Part shown: one piece after another, positions 18,036-28,465 of the stretch
How the letters are laid out: each line of letters starts with the position of its first letter
Numbering within the stretch: the first letter of the stretch is position 1
Source: JAENVT01 sp963773085
Lineage (GTDB): Bacteria; Actinomycetota; Acidimicrobiia; Acidimicrobiales; Ilumatobacteraceae
NCBI GenBank assembly: GCA_963773085.1
Contig: CAVYZS010000007.1
Span: forward strand, 1 to 64,000
DNA: 64,000 bases
Direction of reading: 5' to 3'
The notes under the pieces: model-generated
The model's input: only the letters and a program-made list of their open reading frames with translations
Told to the model about the DNA's origin: nothing
Databases searched by the model: none
Translations under genes and position numbers: made by a program

Positions 18036-18965
18036 ACGCGCCCGGGCGATCGGCCGACCGATCGCTGCGGGTGGTCATCGCCGGCGGCGAAGCAGCCGGA
18101 CAGCGGGTGCTCAAGGGCCTGGCGACCGGGGGCCATGACGTCGTCGCAGCCTTCGCCGGGTCCGGGCTCGACGGGCGCTCCCGTGCGGGCCGAGGCGGCC
18201 CGCCTCGGCGTCCCGGTGCTCCCTGCCGTCCGGGTGAAGGATCCGTCGGTGGTCGCCGAGCTCGGCCCGATCGACCTGCTCGTCAACGTGCACAGCCTGT
18301 TCGTGATCGCCCCCGAGTTGCTCGACTGGCCGGTGCTCGGCGCCTACAACGTGCATCCCGGCTGGTTGCCCGACTTCGCCGGTCGCAACTGCCCGAGTTG
18401 GGCCGTGTGGCTCGGCGAGCCCGAACCGGGCGTCACCGTCCATCGCATGGTGGCCGACGATCGACCGGGGCGACGTGGCATTCCAGGATCGGTTCCCGGC
18501 CGGAGCGGGGGCCACCGGCGGCTCGGTCGCAGTGGAGTGCGCGAAGCGGGGGATCGCCCTCGTCAACCGCCTGGTGGACGCGCTCGTCGCCGGACAACTG
18601 GATCTGCATCAGCAGGATCCACGGGGCGTTCACCTACTTCGGGCGTGAGGTTCCCGACGACGGGCACTTCCGCCCGGAGCGGACGGCGGTCGAGCTCGAT
18701 CGGCTCGTCAGGGCGTGCGACTACGGCCCGTTCACGTCGCCGTGGGGGACGCTGCTGGCAGACGTCGGCGGAGACGAACGTCGGCATCCGACGGGTCCGC
18801 CTCACCGGCGTCTCGGCCGACGCACCGCCGGGCACGATCCGCCATGACGCCGACCAGGTGCTCGTGGCGTGCGCCGACGAATGGCTCGAAGTGACCTCCG
18901 TGACCGTCGACGGGAAGCCGGCGCACCCGAGCGCGGCACTCCCGAACGCAGCCGTCATCGGCTGA
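18032..18965 (+). CDS. Formyltransferase-family protein (Fmt/ArnA-N-like)
   Basis: About 310 aa; GTG 18032 overlaps the previous stop. SLRVVIAGGEAAGQRVLKGL is the Rossmann opening. After a break near 18175: VPVLPAVRVKDPSVVAELGP, IDLLVNVHSLFVIAPELLDW, then NVHPGWLPDFAGRNCPSWAV and GVTVHRMVADD. The NVHPGWLP-x-xxG segment holds the catalytic Asn-x-His of N10-formyl-THF transferases. More breaks near 18465 and 18620. A C-terminal barrel ends RVRLTGVSADAPPGT. Cluster context suggests formylation of an amino sugar or amine rather than Met-tRNA. Confidence 0.78.
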
Positions 18966-18985
18966 TCGTTCCGTCGTGTGCAGGT

Positions 18986-20499
18986 CTAGCTCGCCCCCCG
19001 CCGCAACAGCACCGCCGGGATCGTGCGCAGGAGAATCGTGACGTCGGTGATGAGCGACCAGTTGTCGACGTAGTAGAGGTCGAGCCGCTCGTAGTCGGCA
19101 GGGTTCGCGCTGCTGCGCCCGCTGACCTGCCACAGCCCGGTGATGCCCGGTCGTGCCAGCAATCGCTGTTCCATGAACGAGCCCCAGTGCGCGATCACAT
19201 CGCGCACGGGCAGTGGCCGCGGCCCGACGAGCGACATGTCGCCGAGAGATGACGTTCAGCAACTGTGGGAGCTCGTCGATCGACGACTTGCGGAGGAAGC
19301 GGCCGACCCGGGTCACGCGCGGATCGTGCGTGATCTTGAAGAACCCTGCAGCCGGCTTCGTTCAGCGCCTCGAGCTCGGCCCGGCGTTGCTCGGCCTCGA
19401 CGACCATCGTGCGGAACTTCAGGCAGCGGAAGCGCTTGCCGTTCTCCCCGATCCGCTCCTGCCGGAAGAACAACGGGTCCCCGACTGTCGAGCTTGATCG
19501 CGATCGCCGCCGCGATGAAGAGCGGCGACGTGACGAGCAGGGTTGCCGCCGCGATGCTGACGTCGAATGCCCGCTTCGCCAGTGGGCGCCATCCGTTGCG
19601 CGGCACTGGCTCGACGTAGAGCATCGGAAAGCGCCCAAGCGAACGCACCGACAAGCGATCGGCGGCGATGTCGCACAGCGACGAGGAGAGCTCGACGTGG
19701 ATGCCGGCGGAGAGCAGAGTCACGGGCCAGACGGTTCGAGATCGTCGTGTCGAGGGCGGTGGTGGCGATCAGAACGCCGGTCGCTCCGGTCCTGCGAATC
19801 GCTTGCGACGGTGTCCCTGGTAGTGCCGAGGACCGGCCACTGGCCGACGGTCTCGCCGACAGGCACCGCGTCGTCGACAAAGCCGAGCACTTCGTAGCCG
19901 AGCGATGTGTCACGCAACAGCCACGAGCAGAGCTGCAATCCTTCCGCGTTGGCTCCGACGACGAGGACCCGACGCCGCAAATGGCCCGTTCGGCGCAACC
20001 GGACGAAGACCCGACGGACGATCTCGCGGATGCCCACGACGAAGACGACAGCGAAGCAGAACGCCAGGGCTGGCCACTCGCGACCCACGTGCGTATTGAC
20101 TGCCAATCCGACGACCGCCAGCGACATAACGCCGAACAAACAGGCATGGACGATCCGGCGGAACTCTTCCATGCGGTCGGCCGTGAAGCGCGACATGTAG
20201 AGCCGAAGATTGCTGAATGCGAAGAGCCAACACGGCAGTGACAGCATCGCCACGGCGGATTGACTCTGGAGTACGCCGCCTTCAGGCGATGCGATGTCTC
20301 CGTCGCCGACCAGCGACGCGGCAAGACTGAGCGCCGCGACAATTGCGACGAGATCGGCCACGGCACACAGTGACTTCGCTCGCCAAACATGTTTCTTCTG
20401 AGTGTTGATGGCAATCTGCGGATTTAAACGCGCAGATACCGCACCTTCGGCCAGATCCAATTCGTCCCGATCCAATTCGCGCAGATCCAATGCGTCCAC
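18986..20499 (-). CDS. Polyprenyl glycosylphosphotransferase (exopolysaccharide priming enzyme)
   Basis: About 504 aa. GTG at 20499 follows GGGAGG with 6-bp spacing. The N-terminus is acidic and repetitive (LDLRELDRDELDLAEG). Transmembrane segments follow (SLCAVADLVAIVAALSLAAS; AVAMLSLPCWLFAFSNLRLY), then a CoA-binding-like Rossmann stretch RRRVLVVGANAEGLQLCSWL, and after breaks the catalytic sugar-transferase domain: RAFDVSIAAATLLVTSPLFI, FFRQERIGENGKRFRCLKFR, KSSIDELPQLLNVI, MSLVGPRPLP, RPGITGLWQVSGRS. It transfers a sugar phosphate to undecaprenyl phosphate to begin repeat-unit assembly. Breaks near 19260, 19350, 19490 and 19720-19790. Confidence 0.87.
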
Positions 20500-20819
20500 A
20501 TCGAACCTCCCGCGAGTATCTTGGATGATCCCAAGGCAGGGCGCAAGTCCTCAACGTGATCGTTCGCCATTGAACGCCAGAATCGGGCCAAAGTCACGAT
20601 GACGATCCCGGATGCCGCTGGGAGATCGCATCGGTCAGCGGCGCTTCGCGAGGTGCAGTCGTGCAGCTTCTGCTCCCATGGAATGGCGCTCGGGTATCGG
20701 TTCGCACTTCAACGGGTTCGATGAACAGACGGAGATGCGCCGGAAGGATGCGCCCGGCCCATCGGCGAATGGTACTCATCGCCTGAGCTGGCGTCACACC
20801 GAACATTCCGTCGCCCGCA
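20500..20819. other. 320-bp gap, no gene recognised
   Basis: Between flippase and priming transferase. A minus-strand frame over 20594-20914 reads somewhat protein-like (VAVVCISDAGDGMFGVTPAQ) but matches no family I know and overlaps the flippase end. The priming gene therefore probably has its own promoter here. Confidence 0.35.
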
Positions 20820-22182
20820 TCACTGATGCAGACCACGGCGACCCTTGCGCAGGATCGAAACGACGTCGGTGACGAACAGCCGAGGACGGAGCATCGAGCG
20901 AACGCTGACGCCACCGGCGGCAGCGAGGTAGCGCAGGCAGGCCACGAATGCCGTCGTGTAGGCGACGGTCGAGGTCAGAGCGGCGCCTCGGATCCCCCAC
21001 GTCCTCAGGGTCAGCGCCAAACCGACGAGCGTCACCACCGTGGCGGCGAGCTGCGCCCGGCTGGTCTGTCCCGGGCGATTCAGGCCCTGAAGACCGGAAG
21101 CGACGATCCGGTACGCCGACCAGGCGACGCTGCCCGGCAGCAGGATGAGCAATGGGATGAGGCTCTCGTCGAACTCGCTGCCGTACATCGTCACGAACAG
21201 AGGCCTGGCGATCAGGGCGAGCGCGAGCGCGGCGACGGCTGCACCCACCAGGACGAGGCGGGTGACTCGGGCGGTGAACTCGACCGCGCTGGCGGCGTCG
21301 CGGCGCGCGGCCACCGGTAGGACGATCTGGCCGAGGCGTCCGAAGATCAGATAGACCACGGTCGCCGTGCTGGTGGCGACGGCGTAGAAACCGATCTCGC
21401 TCGCGACCAGCTACGGCTGGCAGGATGACGAGGTCGAGCTGGGTCGTGCCCAGCTGCCCGAGCCCCTCGAGCGTGAGCTTGGAGCCGTAGCCGAGCATGT
21501 CGCGCGCCAGCGGCCGCGATGGACGACCGGGCCGAAGCCGGAGCGAGCACGAGGACGAGCGCGCCGAAGGTGCACAGCACGTAGATGCCGAGCTTGCCGA
21601 TGAGCGCATCGCTGACCGACAGGCCACCGAAGAGTGCGAACAACCCCATGATCACGGCCGCCCCCACGCTCGAGAACGCCTGGATGCCACTGAGGAGGAC
21701 GAATCGGTGCTGACCGGAGAGCAGCCCCTCCACTGTCTGGAACGCCACGATCAGGAGAATGCCGAAGAAGGCCACACGGGCGATGGCGATCACGTCGTCG
21801 CTCTGCGCGCGGAACGCCAAGGGGGCGAGGAGTTGGGCCACGCCGATGCCGATCGCGGCGAGCACCACGGTGTAGATCATCGACGTCGTGAAGATCTCCG
21901 GCGACCGTTCGAGGATTGCGGCTCAGGAAGAAGGCCACCGAATTGCGTAGGCCCACAGAGCAGACCCAGGCGGTGACGAGCACCCAGGTCATGATCGCGG
22001 TGTACTCACCCTTTGCCCTGCGGTCCCAACTGGCGGGCAGTGATCCAGCCGACGACGAACGAACCGATGATCTCCGTCGCGGCAGCGCCCATCGCGAGCA
22101 TGGTGGACGCCGGCGAGGGATCGGTCGGTCGCCGTCGGGATCGGCGACACGGGCGCCGAGGCCGACGAGCGTGCGCGCTCAC
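20820..22182 (-). CDS. Oligosaccharide flippase (Wzx-like), frameshifted
   Basis: About 453 aa. GTG 22182 was chosen for its GGAGGGG site; a Met at MLAMGAAATEIIGSFVVGWI is an alternative start. Multi-pass membrane protein: LVTAWVCSVGLRNSVAFFLS, MIYTVVLAAIGIGVAQLLAP, IARVAFFGILLIVAFQTVEG, LGIYVLCTFGALVLVLAP, GYGSKLTLEGLGQLGTTQLD (a flippase landmark), VYLIFGRLGQIVLPVAA, and LVLVGAAVAALALALIARPL. Breaks near 22010, 21915, 21510 and 21400. Members of the MOP superfamily flip lipid-linked repeat units across the membrane. The C-terminal stop at 20820 gives normal length. Confidence 0.8.
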
Positions 22183-22200
22183 GTTCGCCCCTCCGCGTCG

Positions 22201-22857
22201 TCACCCGATGACCGCGCGATCGCGACGCGCCAGACCTCTTCGACGCGCGTCTTTCGCGATCTGTCCCGCCCCGCTCCTCGCGAACCGGTCGAATCCCGCT
22301 CTGACGAGGAATCGAGCCATCGCCGCCGGATGTCGGGTCGCGACTTGCACCGCGTGACCGTCCGGCTGGCGATCCACGAGCATTCCCGCCGAACGCAGGC
22401 GATCGAGCAGCGCGCCAATGGCTTCGTCGTCCTTCGCCACAGTGCCGAGGACAAGGCGACGCCAGCCGGTCTGGAACGGTCCGAGCAGGTGGTCGGCGAT
22501 GGCGATGCCGACGTCGGCCGCGTGTGCCGGATCGGCGATCAACCCGCCGTGGTCGGTGGCGACCTCGCCGGCACCGATGGCGATGAGACTTGGACCCCCG
22601 AGCGAACGCGAGACGTACCACGGGGCGACACCGACGAGCCTCGGCCCGGACCAGACTGCGAGCACGGCGAGTTGATCGTGACCCCGGTACTCCCACCACC
22701 ACTGGGCGATCCATGGCCACTGGACCGTCGGGCGGTCGGCGCACAGCTGATCCCACGCCGCTCGCAGCTCGCCCAACCCACCCGGGTGATCGATGTGCGT
22801 CACGCGCAGCCCGGGCTGCTGGTCTGCATCAGCGTCCATCGCCGGCACGTCGCTCAC
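22201..22857 (-). CDS. Short CelD/BcsL-like acyltransferase
   Basis: 218 aa in one frame from GTG 22857, which overlaps the glycosyltransferase stop. LRVTHIDHPGGLGELRAAWD, WPWIAQWWWEYRGHDQLAVL and LVGVAPWYVSRSLGGPSLI match the N-terminal half of Acetyltransf_6-type proteins, followed by GGLIADPAHAADVGIAIADH. The usual C-terminal half is absent: the protein stops at DARRRGLARRDRAVIG. Either a truncated enzyme or a missed indel upstream of 22250; however no continuation fits before the flippase start 18 bp on. Expected to modify the polysaccharide or its precursor, if active. Confidence 0.62.
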   Translation of the reverse strand: MSDVPAMDADADQQPGLRVTHIDHPGGLGELRAAWDQLCADRPTVQWPWIAQWWWEYRGHDQLAVLAVWSGPRLVGVAPWYVSRSLGGPSLIAIGAGEVATDHGGLIADPAHAADVGIAIADHLLGPFQTGWRRLVLGTVAKDDEAIGALLDRLRSAGMLVDRQPDGHAVQVATRHPAAMARFLVRAGFDRFARSGAGQIAKDARRRGLARRDRAVIG

Positions 22858-24018
22858 GCGCTGGGCAGCACCGGCTCTTGGCCTCGCCGCCGGGCGAGCA
22901 CAGCTGACGTACACCGACTCGTGCGCCTGGGCCGACGCCGCCGGCGCGTGCCGGGCGAGCAACCGGTCACGAAGGGCCAGCCGCGCCGCGGCGTGCAGCT
23001 CGCCGCCGACCAATGCAGCTTCGATGGCGGCGGTCAGGCCCGACACGTCGCCCACCGGGCACGTCCACGATTCACTCGGACCACCCGCCAGCACCTCGGC
23101 GTGGGGTCCGATGTCGGTCGCCACGATCGGCAGTTCGTACAGGCCCGCCTCGATGAGCGACGTCGGAAGGCCCTCGAGCTCCGACGCCGTCACGAACAGT
23201 CGGGCCGAAGACATCAGCTCTTCGAACGCGTCGGCGTAGTGTGCCGCCGACGAACCGGACACGATCGCCCTCGTGCCGAGCACGGATCCCTGCGACGTAC
23301 TCCTCGGTGCCCGATGGTTCTCCGACGATCACGAGGGGGATGTCCGTCTTCGCCGTCGGCGTACGCCTCGGCAAGCACATGCACCCCCTTCTCCGGCACG
23401 AGGCGCCCGACCGACACGGCGTACCGGCGCGGCTCCAGACCGAGGGAGGCGAGCGTGTCTCCGGCGCTCACTCGACGTGGAGCCACGACGGCGTTCGGCA
23501 TCACATCGGTCTCGCGGTCGTACTCCTCCAGGTACTCGTCCGCCAGCTCCTGCGACACGACGACGGTGCGGTGCGGCACCCGAGCGCTCACCCAGACGCC
23601 GGCGCGGAGCACGAGCCTGGTGCCACGGCCCCACTTGGCCCGCTGGTCGTCACGTCCGTGCACGGTCGTCAACACCCCGGCACGAGTGGCGACACGAGCG
23701 ATGCACCGCCTGCAGGCCCGGGCCGACGGCGTGGTAGTGGATCACGTCGTAGCGACGCGGGATCGCGTCGAGCGTTGCGACGAACGCGTGGACGAACGCG
23801 GCGATCCCGCCGCCCGGCACCGTCGGCACGTAGCGCAACCGCATGCCCCGGTGCTCGGCCGGCCTCGCGCTGCCGTCGCGCCGGCAGTACACCGTCACCT
23901 CGTGGCCACGTTCCACGAGCGCGGCACCCAGCGCCTCGACGACGGTCTCGACACCCGAGTAGCGCGCCGGAACACCTCGGGTACCGATCATCGCAATCCT
24001 GAGCGGACGGACGTTCAC
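22854..24018 (-). CDS. GT4-type glycosyltransferase, frameshifted
   Basis: About 387 aa. GTG 24018 overlaps the deacetylase stop; the N-terminus reads LRIAMIGTRGVPARYSGVET, with GTRG and E as in the GT4 nucleotide-sugar fold, then YDVIHYHAVGPGL. After breaks: TVHGRDDQRAKWGRGTRLVL, VVVSQELADEYLEEY, YAVSVGRLVPEKGVHVLAEA, IPLVIVGEPSGTEEYVAGIR, ARLFVTASELEGLPTSLIEA (ExxE-like motif). Breaks near 23700, 23650, 23360 and 23270. The stop TGA is at 22854-22856, also needing a late frame change near 22890. Adds a sugar to the lipid-linked repeat unit on the cytoplasmic side. Confidence 0.8.
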
Positions 24019-25022
24019 GGCATCGATCCCGACTTCCGCATTGCGCACGTCGCCGACGTGCGGCCGGCGCAGGCGCGCCGGCGCCGAACGGATCGACTCG
24101 ACCGCTCGACGGCCGAGTTGCACGTACAGTCCTGCGAGCCCCACGGTGGGGCAGCACGAACGGGCGCCGCACCGCGAACGGGTCGGTGCGAACGGTCGTG
24201 CGACCCGGCTCGAGCAAGAGTCCGTACCGGTGGCCCGCCGTCCGCGCCGCCGCCATGGTGAGGTGGTCGGCGTCGGCGAACCTGCCGTTCGGATAGGCGA
24301 TCGTGGCAACCTCCTGGCCGATGCCTGCGATGAGCCTGCGGCGAGCGGTGTCGATGTTCGCGAGCTGCACCGCAGGGTCTTCTCGGCTGAGGATGGCGTG
24401 ATCGAGCGAATGGGAGCCGATCGAGAACCCAGCGGCAGCGAGGGCTCGCGCCCCGTCCCAGTCCGAGGAAAAGGCCGGGCCCCGGATCGGTTCCCTCCGG
24501 TTCGGCGAGCTCGACGACGCTGCCGGATCGCCGCATCGCGTTCGACCTGGTTGCGGTCCTTCAACGATCGCGCCATCCGATCGGTGCTCTCCGCGGCCGC
24601 CGGACCCAGGCGGTACTCGGTGCCTTCGAACTCCACCGACATCGCGTCGCGAGTGGCCGAGCGCCCATCCCAGCGTCTCCCACCACGCACCCCGGGCCTG
24701 GTCGAGGAACGCCGGTACGAGGAAGAACGTCGCCGGCAGACCGTATCGGCGCAGCAGTGGCACGGCGAGCTCGAGGTTGTCACGATAGCCGTCGTCGAAC
24801 GTGAGGCACACCGCTCGCTGCGGCAGACGTCTCGCCGGCGTAGAGCGCGTCGAGCGCAGGCTCGAGCGGCAGGACGGTGGCGAAGCGGGCGAGGTGGCGG
24901 AGCTGGCGTTCGAAACCCTCGACACCGCGACCGTGCTCCGTCGGGAACCCCGGTGTCGACTCGATGTTGTGCCACGAGAACACGACCAGACCACGACGCG
25001 GACGGCGGGCGGTGACGGTCAT
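24015..25022 (-). CDS. Polysaccharide deacetylase (NodB domain), frameshifted
   Basis: About 335 aa from ATG 25022 (overlaps upstream stop). LVVFSWHNIESTPGFP opens the domain, then after a break near 24830 AVCLTFDDGYRDNLELAVPL gives the TFDD metal motif, RRYGLPATFFLVPAFLDQ follows, and GFSIGSHSLDHAILSRED contains the SH-x-x-x-H-like second metal motif, with YPNGRFADADH as a downstream motif. Breaks near 24650 and 24490. The stop TGA (24015-24017) overlaps the next start. Such carbohydrate esterase 4 enzymes remove N-acetyl groups; here probably from the exopolysaccharide or a precursor. No signal peptide was seen. Confidence 0.83.
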
Positions 25023-27224
25023 AGGTCGATCACCCAGAAGCCTCGGCCTTCCGTGCCGAGATAGGCGCGCCCGGGAACGTACGGGTCGAACGCGACAGCG
25101 CCGGCTCGGAGCATGGCCAGACCGTCGTTGAGCGCGTGCCAGGTCGTCCCAGCGTCATCGCTGAAGAGCACGCCCGCGCCCGTCGAGCCATCGCGGAAGG
25201 GATGCTCCTCGGTCGTGAGCAGAACCCGCTGGGGGTCCGTCGGATCGATGGCGACGCCGTGAGCGAGCCGCTCGGCCACGACGCGTTGCCAGGAAGAGCC
25301 ATCGAACCGCCAGAGCCCGTCGTCGGTGCCGATCCTCCATCGGGTTCCGAAGATGGTGATGCCGTCGGGCGCGTACGTCAGGCTCGCCAGCTCGCCGGGC
25401 GACCCGGCCATCAGCTGGAACGTCGACCCGTGATCCGTGGTCCGGTAGAGCCCGTCAGCCGCCGCGAGCAGGAGCGTGCCCGGAGTGGTGGGCGACCGCT
25501 CGAGATCACCCGCACCCGCCGGCGCATCGATGGTCGTCCAGCTCCGGCCACCGTCCACGGATCGGTACAGGCGCCCGTCGAAGGTCGCCAGCACGGTCGT
25601 CGCGTCGAACGCCTCGACCGCCGCCGTCTGTCGGTCGCTCCGCGCATCCCGCTCCGGCAAGCCGGCAGCGGAACCGGCTGCGAACGAGAACGTGGCACCG
25701 CCGTCGGTGGACCGTCCGATTCCGCCGAACGTCCGGGCCTGGCCGGTGAACACGAACATCGTCGTCGCGTCGGCGAAGCTGATGTCGTACGAGCCGCCCC
25801 AACGGTCCCAGTCGGGGAAGCGCTGTGTTCGCCAGCTCGCGCCCCCGTCGTCGGAGATGATCAGGTTGGCCGCATCGAGCCCGGTCAGAGCGATCTGCCC
25901 GGCGGTGAACGGGTTCACGGCGACGCTGCTCGCCACGAGACCGGAGAAGCCGGTGCCTGCGTACCGACCGAGACCCAATGGCGTGCTCGTCACATCGCGC
26001 CACGTCTGCCCAGCGTCGTCGGACCGCAGCAGGTACTCGCTACCGGCGGCGAAGATTCGATCGGAGTTGGTGGGATCGATCTCCAGGACCGTCATCACCG
26101 GCGCCGTCGGGAAGGCCGTGTCGGGCTTGGTCGATCGATCGAGCACCGAGGTCCAGGTACGACCGAGGTCGGCGCTCCGGTAGACGACGGGCTCCGCGAA
26201 GTTCGCATCGGAAACGAGCAGCACCGGCTGCTCACCGGGACCGACGGCGATCGCCCCCAGCGCCGTGTCATCGCTCGCCGCCAAACCTTCGCTCGAGGTC
26301 TCCCATCTCGTTCCGCCGTCATCAGACCACGCGACCTCAGCGCTACCGAGAGCGGTCACCCACATCGTGCCGCCCTCGGCCACACCGAGGGCTGACAACC
26401 TCGCGTCCGGCAGCGGCGTGTCCAGCGGAGTCCAGGTCGACGCGTCCTCGCCAGCGATGAACAGGCCGACATTCTCGACGAGCGCGATGAACCCGCCACC
26501 CACAGAGGGGGGCAGCGGTTCCGCTGCGATCACGTTGCTGCCCGCCGACACCGCCGTGCGCCGGGTCCAGTTCGTACCGGCATCGGTGGACTCCCAGACC
26601 GTGCCGAGCTCGTCGACGTTGCGATCGGGCCACACCGTCGAGACACCACCGAACGCAAGGAGCCGACCCGGCTGTCCGGGAGCCTCCACGATGTGCGAGA
26701 TCGCGGCAGAGTAGGTCTCGTCGGAAAGGGGCGGGAACCCTGATCGGCTGACGCGCCACGTCCGACCGCCATCGTCGGAACGGTGTGGCCCGCCCAGGGT
26801 CGCCGCCCACGCCGTGCCGTCGCTCGTCACGAGCAGGTCGACGATCTCGTAGCTCGACAAACCAAGTCCGGCGCTCCAGGTCTCGCCCCCATCGGTCGAG
26901 ACCCCTGCGCCGAGCAGGTCGCCGCCGACGAGGACGCGCGACGGCTCGCTCGGATCGACCTCGACTGCGGTCAGCCAACCACCGACCCCCGGTTCGCCGA
27001 GCGGTCGCCATGTTGGAAACTGGCGTGGCGGCGTCGTCTCGGGCGACCGGCTCGGTCAGCCCGGGTGCCGCTGCGGTCGTCGTCGACTCCGACGGCGACG
27101 CGCCGGCCTCGCCCAGCGCCGGCTCCACCGGCGGACTTGGGAGCAGGACAGGTGGAGCGGGGGTGAGGCCGGCGGCGGCAAGCACGGCGAACGTCGACCA
27201 GACCACGAGACGGCTCCGGGTCAC
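25019..27224 (-). CDS. Secreted BNR/sialidase-like beta-propeller protein
   Basis: About 734 aa. GTG 27224 overlaps the previous gene's stop. The N-terminus RLVVWSTFAVLAAAGLTPAP is a signal peptide, then a Pro/Ala/Thr-rich linker; one break near 27010. The rest (about residues 90-734) is Asp-box repeats: SDDGGRTWRVS, STDAGTNWTRR, SDDGGTRWETS, SADLGRTWTSV, SDDAGQTWRDV, SDDGGASWRTQ, STDGGATFSFA, SVDGGRSWTTI, SDDAGTTWHAL. Asp boxes mark sialidase/Vps10-type propellers; the catalytic Arg triad of true sialidases was not recognised. Its place inside the polysaccharide operon suggests a role in assembly, anchoring or modification of the polymer outside the cell. Confidence 0.8.
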
Positions 27225-28465
27225 GGTACCGCCGCCTCGCTCGACCCGCCTGCCTCCTGGTACAGGCGCTCGAGGCCGGCGAGGTGGACGTCCGGCCGGA
27301 ACGCCCGCTCGACGAGCTCGCGACCTGCGGCGCCCATCTCGGCCGCATGACGCATCGACGAAGCCACCTTCGCGATCCCCTCGGCGAGCGCCGCAGGATC
27401 CTCCGGCTCGACGATCACACCAGTGACGCCGTCGACGACGAGCTCGGGAATGCCGCCCAGCCGGGTCGCGACGACGGGCGTGCCTAGGCCGTAGGCCTCG
27501 AGGATCGACATCGGTTGGTTCTCGTGGCATCGGGACGGCACCACGACCAGTCGAGCGGATCGCACACGATCGTGGAGATCGCGCTTGGAGAGACGGCCGA
27601 GGAAGCTCACCCGCCCCGGGGCGACCTCATCTGCGAGTCGCTCCAACGCAGGACGCATGAGGCCGGCACCGGCGATTTCGACTCGCAGCCCGGGTGGGAG
27701 GTGGGCAGCAGCCTGCACCAGCAGGTCGGGGGCCTTCTCGGGGGAGAGTCGGCCCGCGAACAGCACGACCGGGTCGGTGTCATTGCTCGGGGCCGCTTCC
27801 GGCACCGTCCCGAAATGAGGGAGGTGTCGCAGCCGATCAGGGAACACGCCGCCTCGCTGCATCGTGTCGTGCATGAACCGGCTCGGGCAGACGAAGATGT
27901 CCACCGCACCGTAGGCACGCAGCCGGGTGTGGATCGCGAGTTCGGTCGCAACGAGCGCCGACGACATCAGTGAACCGTCCTTGCACCGCCGCCGAATGGC
28001 TTGCGAGAAGTGGCCGCCGACGCAGGCGTCGCACAGCGAGCCGTGATCCAGCATGAGATAGGTCGGACACACGAGCTTGTAGTCGTGCAGCGTCATGACG
28101 GCGGGGATGGCGCGTCGGGCGATGGGCCTGAGCACGGAGGGCGAGAGCTGGTGATACACGTTGTGGAGGTGCACCACGTCCGGCCGAAAGTCGCCGAGCA
28201 CTTGCTCGATGCCCTTCGCCGCCTGCCGATTCCACACCATCCGTCCGGCCGTGACGACCCGCGCCCGTGCCGAGTCGGGAAGCGGGTCGAGCGTCGCGTG
28301 CGGAGCGAACGAGTCGGCGTACTCCAGCGGTTCGTTTCGGTCGTCGCGCATTCCGTAGAACGCGATCTGGTGACCGTCGGCGCGCTGGAGATCGGCGAGG
28401 TCGAACATGTAGCCCTCTGCGCCGCCGGAGCGGAACAGGAACTTGTTGACATGCAGGATCCTCAA
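27221..28465 (-). CDS. GT4-family glycosyltransferase
   Basis: 414 aa, intact. TTG 28465 overlaps the stop of the O-antigen-ligase-like gene. MRILHVNKFLFRSGGAEGYM is the GT4 opening (GGAE), then DVVHLHNVYHQLSPSVL, PAVMTLHDYKLVCPTYLMLD, CDACVGGHFSQAIRRRC (a Cys-rich insert common in actinobacterial and cyanobacterial members), VVLFAGRLSPEKAPDLLVQA, and RCHENQPMSILEAYGLGTPV (ExxE-type motif). A nucleotide-sugar-dependent, retaining transferase of repeat-unit assembly. Donor sugar unknown. Confidence 0.9.
   Translation of the reverse strand: MRILHVNKFLFRSGGAEGYMFDLADLQRADGHQIAFYGMRDDRNEPLEYADSFAPHATLDPLPDSARARVVTAGRMVWNRQAAKGIEQVLGDFRPDVVHLHNVYHQLSPSVLRPIARRAIPAVMTLHDYKLVCPTYLMLDHGSLCDACVGGHFSQAIRRRCKDGSLMSSALVATELAIHTRLRAYGAVDIFVCPSRFMHDTMQRGGVFPDRLRHLPHFGTVPEAAPSNDTDPVVLFAGRLSPEKAPDLLVQAAAHLPPGLRVEIAGAGLMRPALERLADEVAPGRVSFLGRLSKRDLHDRVRSARLVVVPSRCHENQPMSILEAYGLGTPVVATRLGGIPELVVDGVTGVIVEPEDPAALAEGIAKVASSMRHAAEMGAAGRELVERAFRPDVHLAGLERLYQEAGGSSEAAVP

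Noticed and set aside
22500..22860. A fusion of glycosyltransferase and acyltransferase in one frame.
   Set aside because: A GTGA overlap at 22854-22857 with a fresh start fits two coupled genes; the continuous frame needs an unnatural linker.
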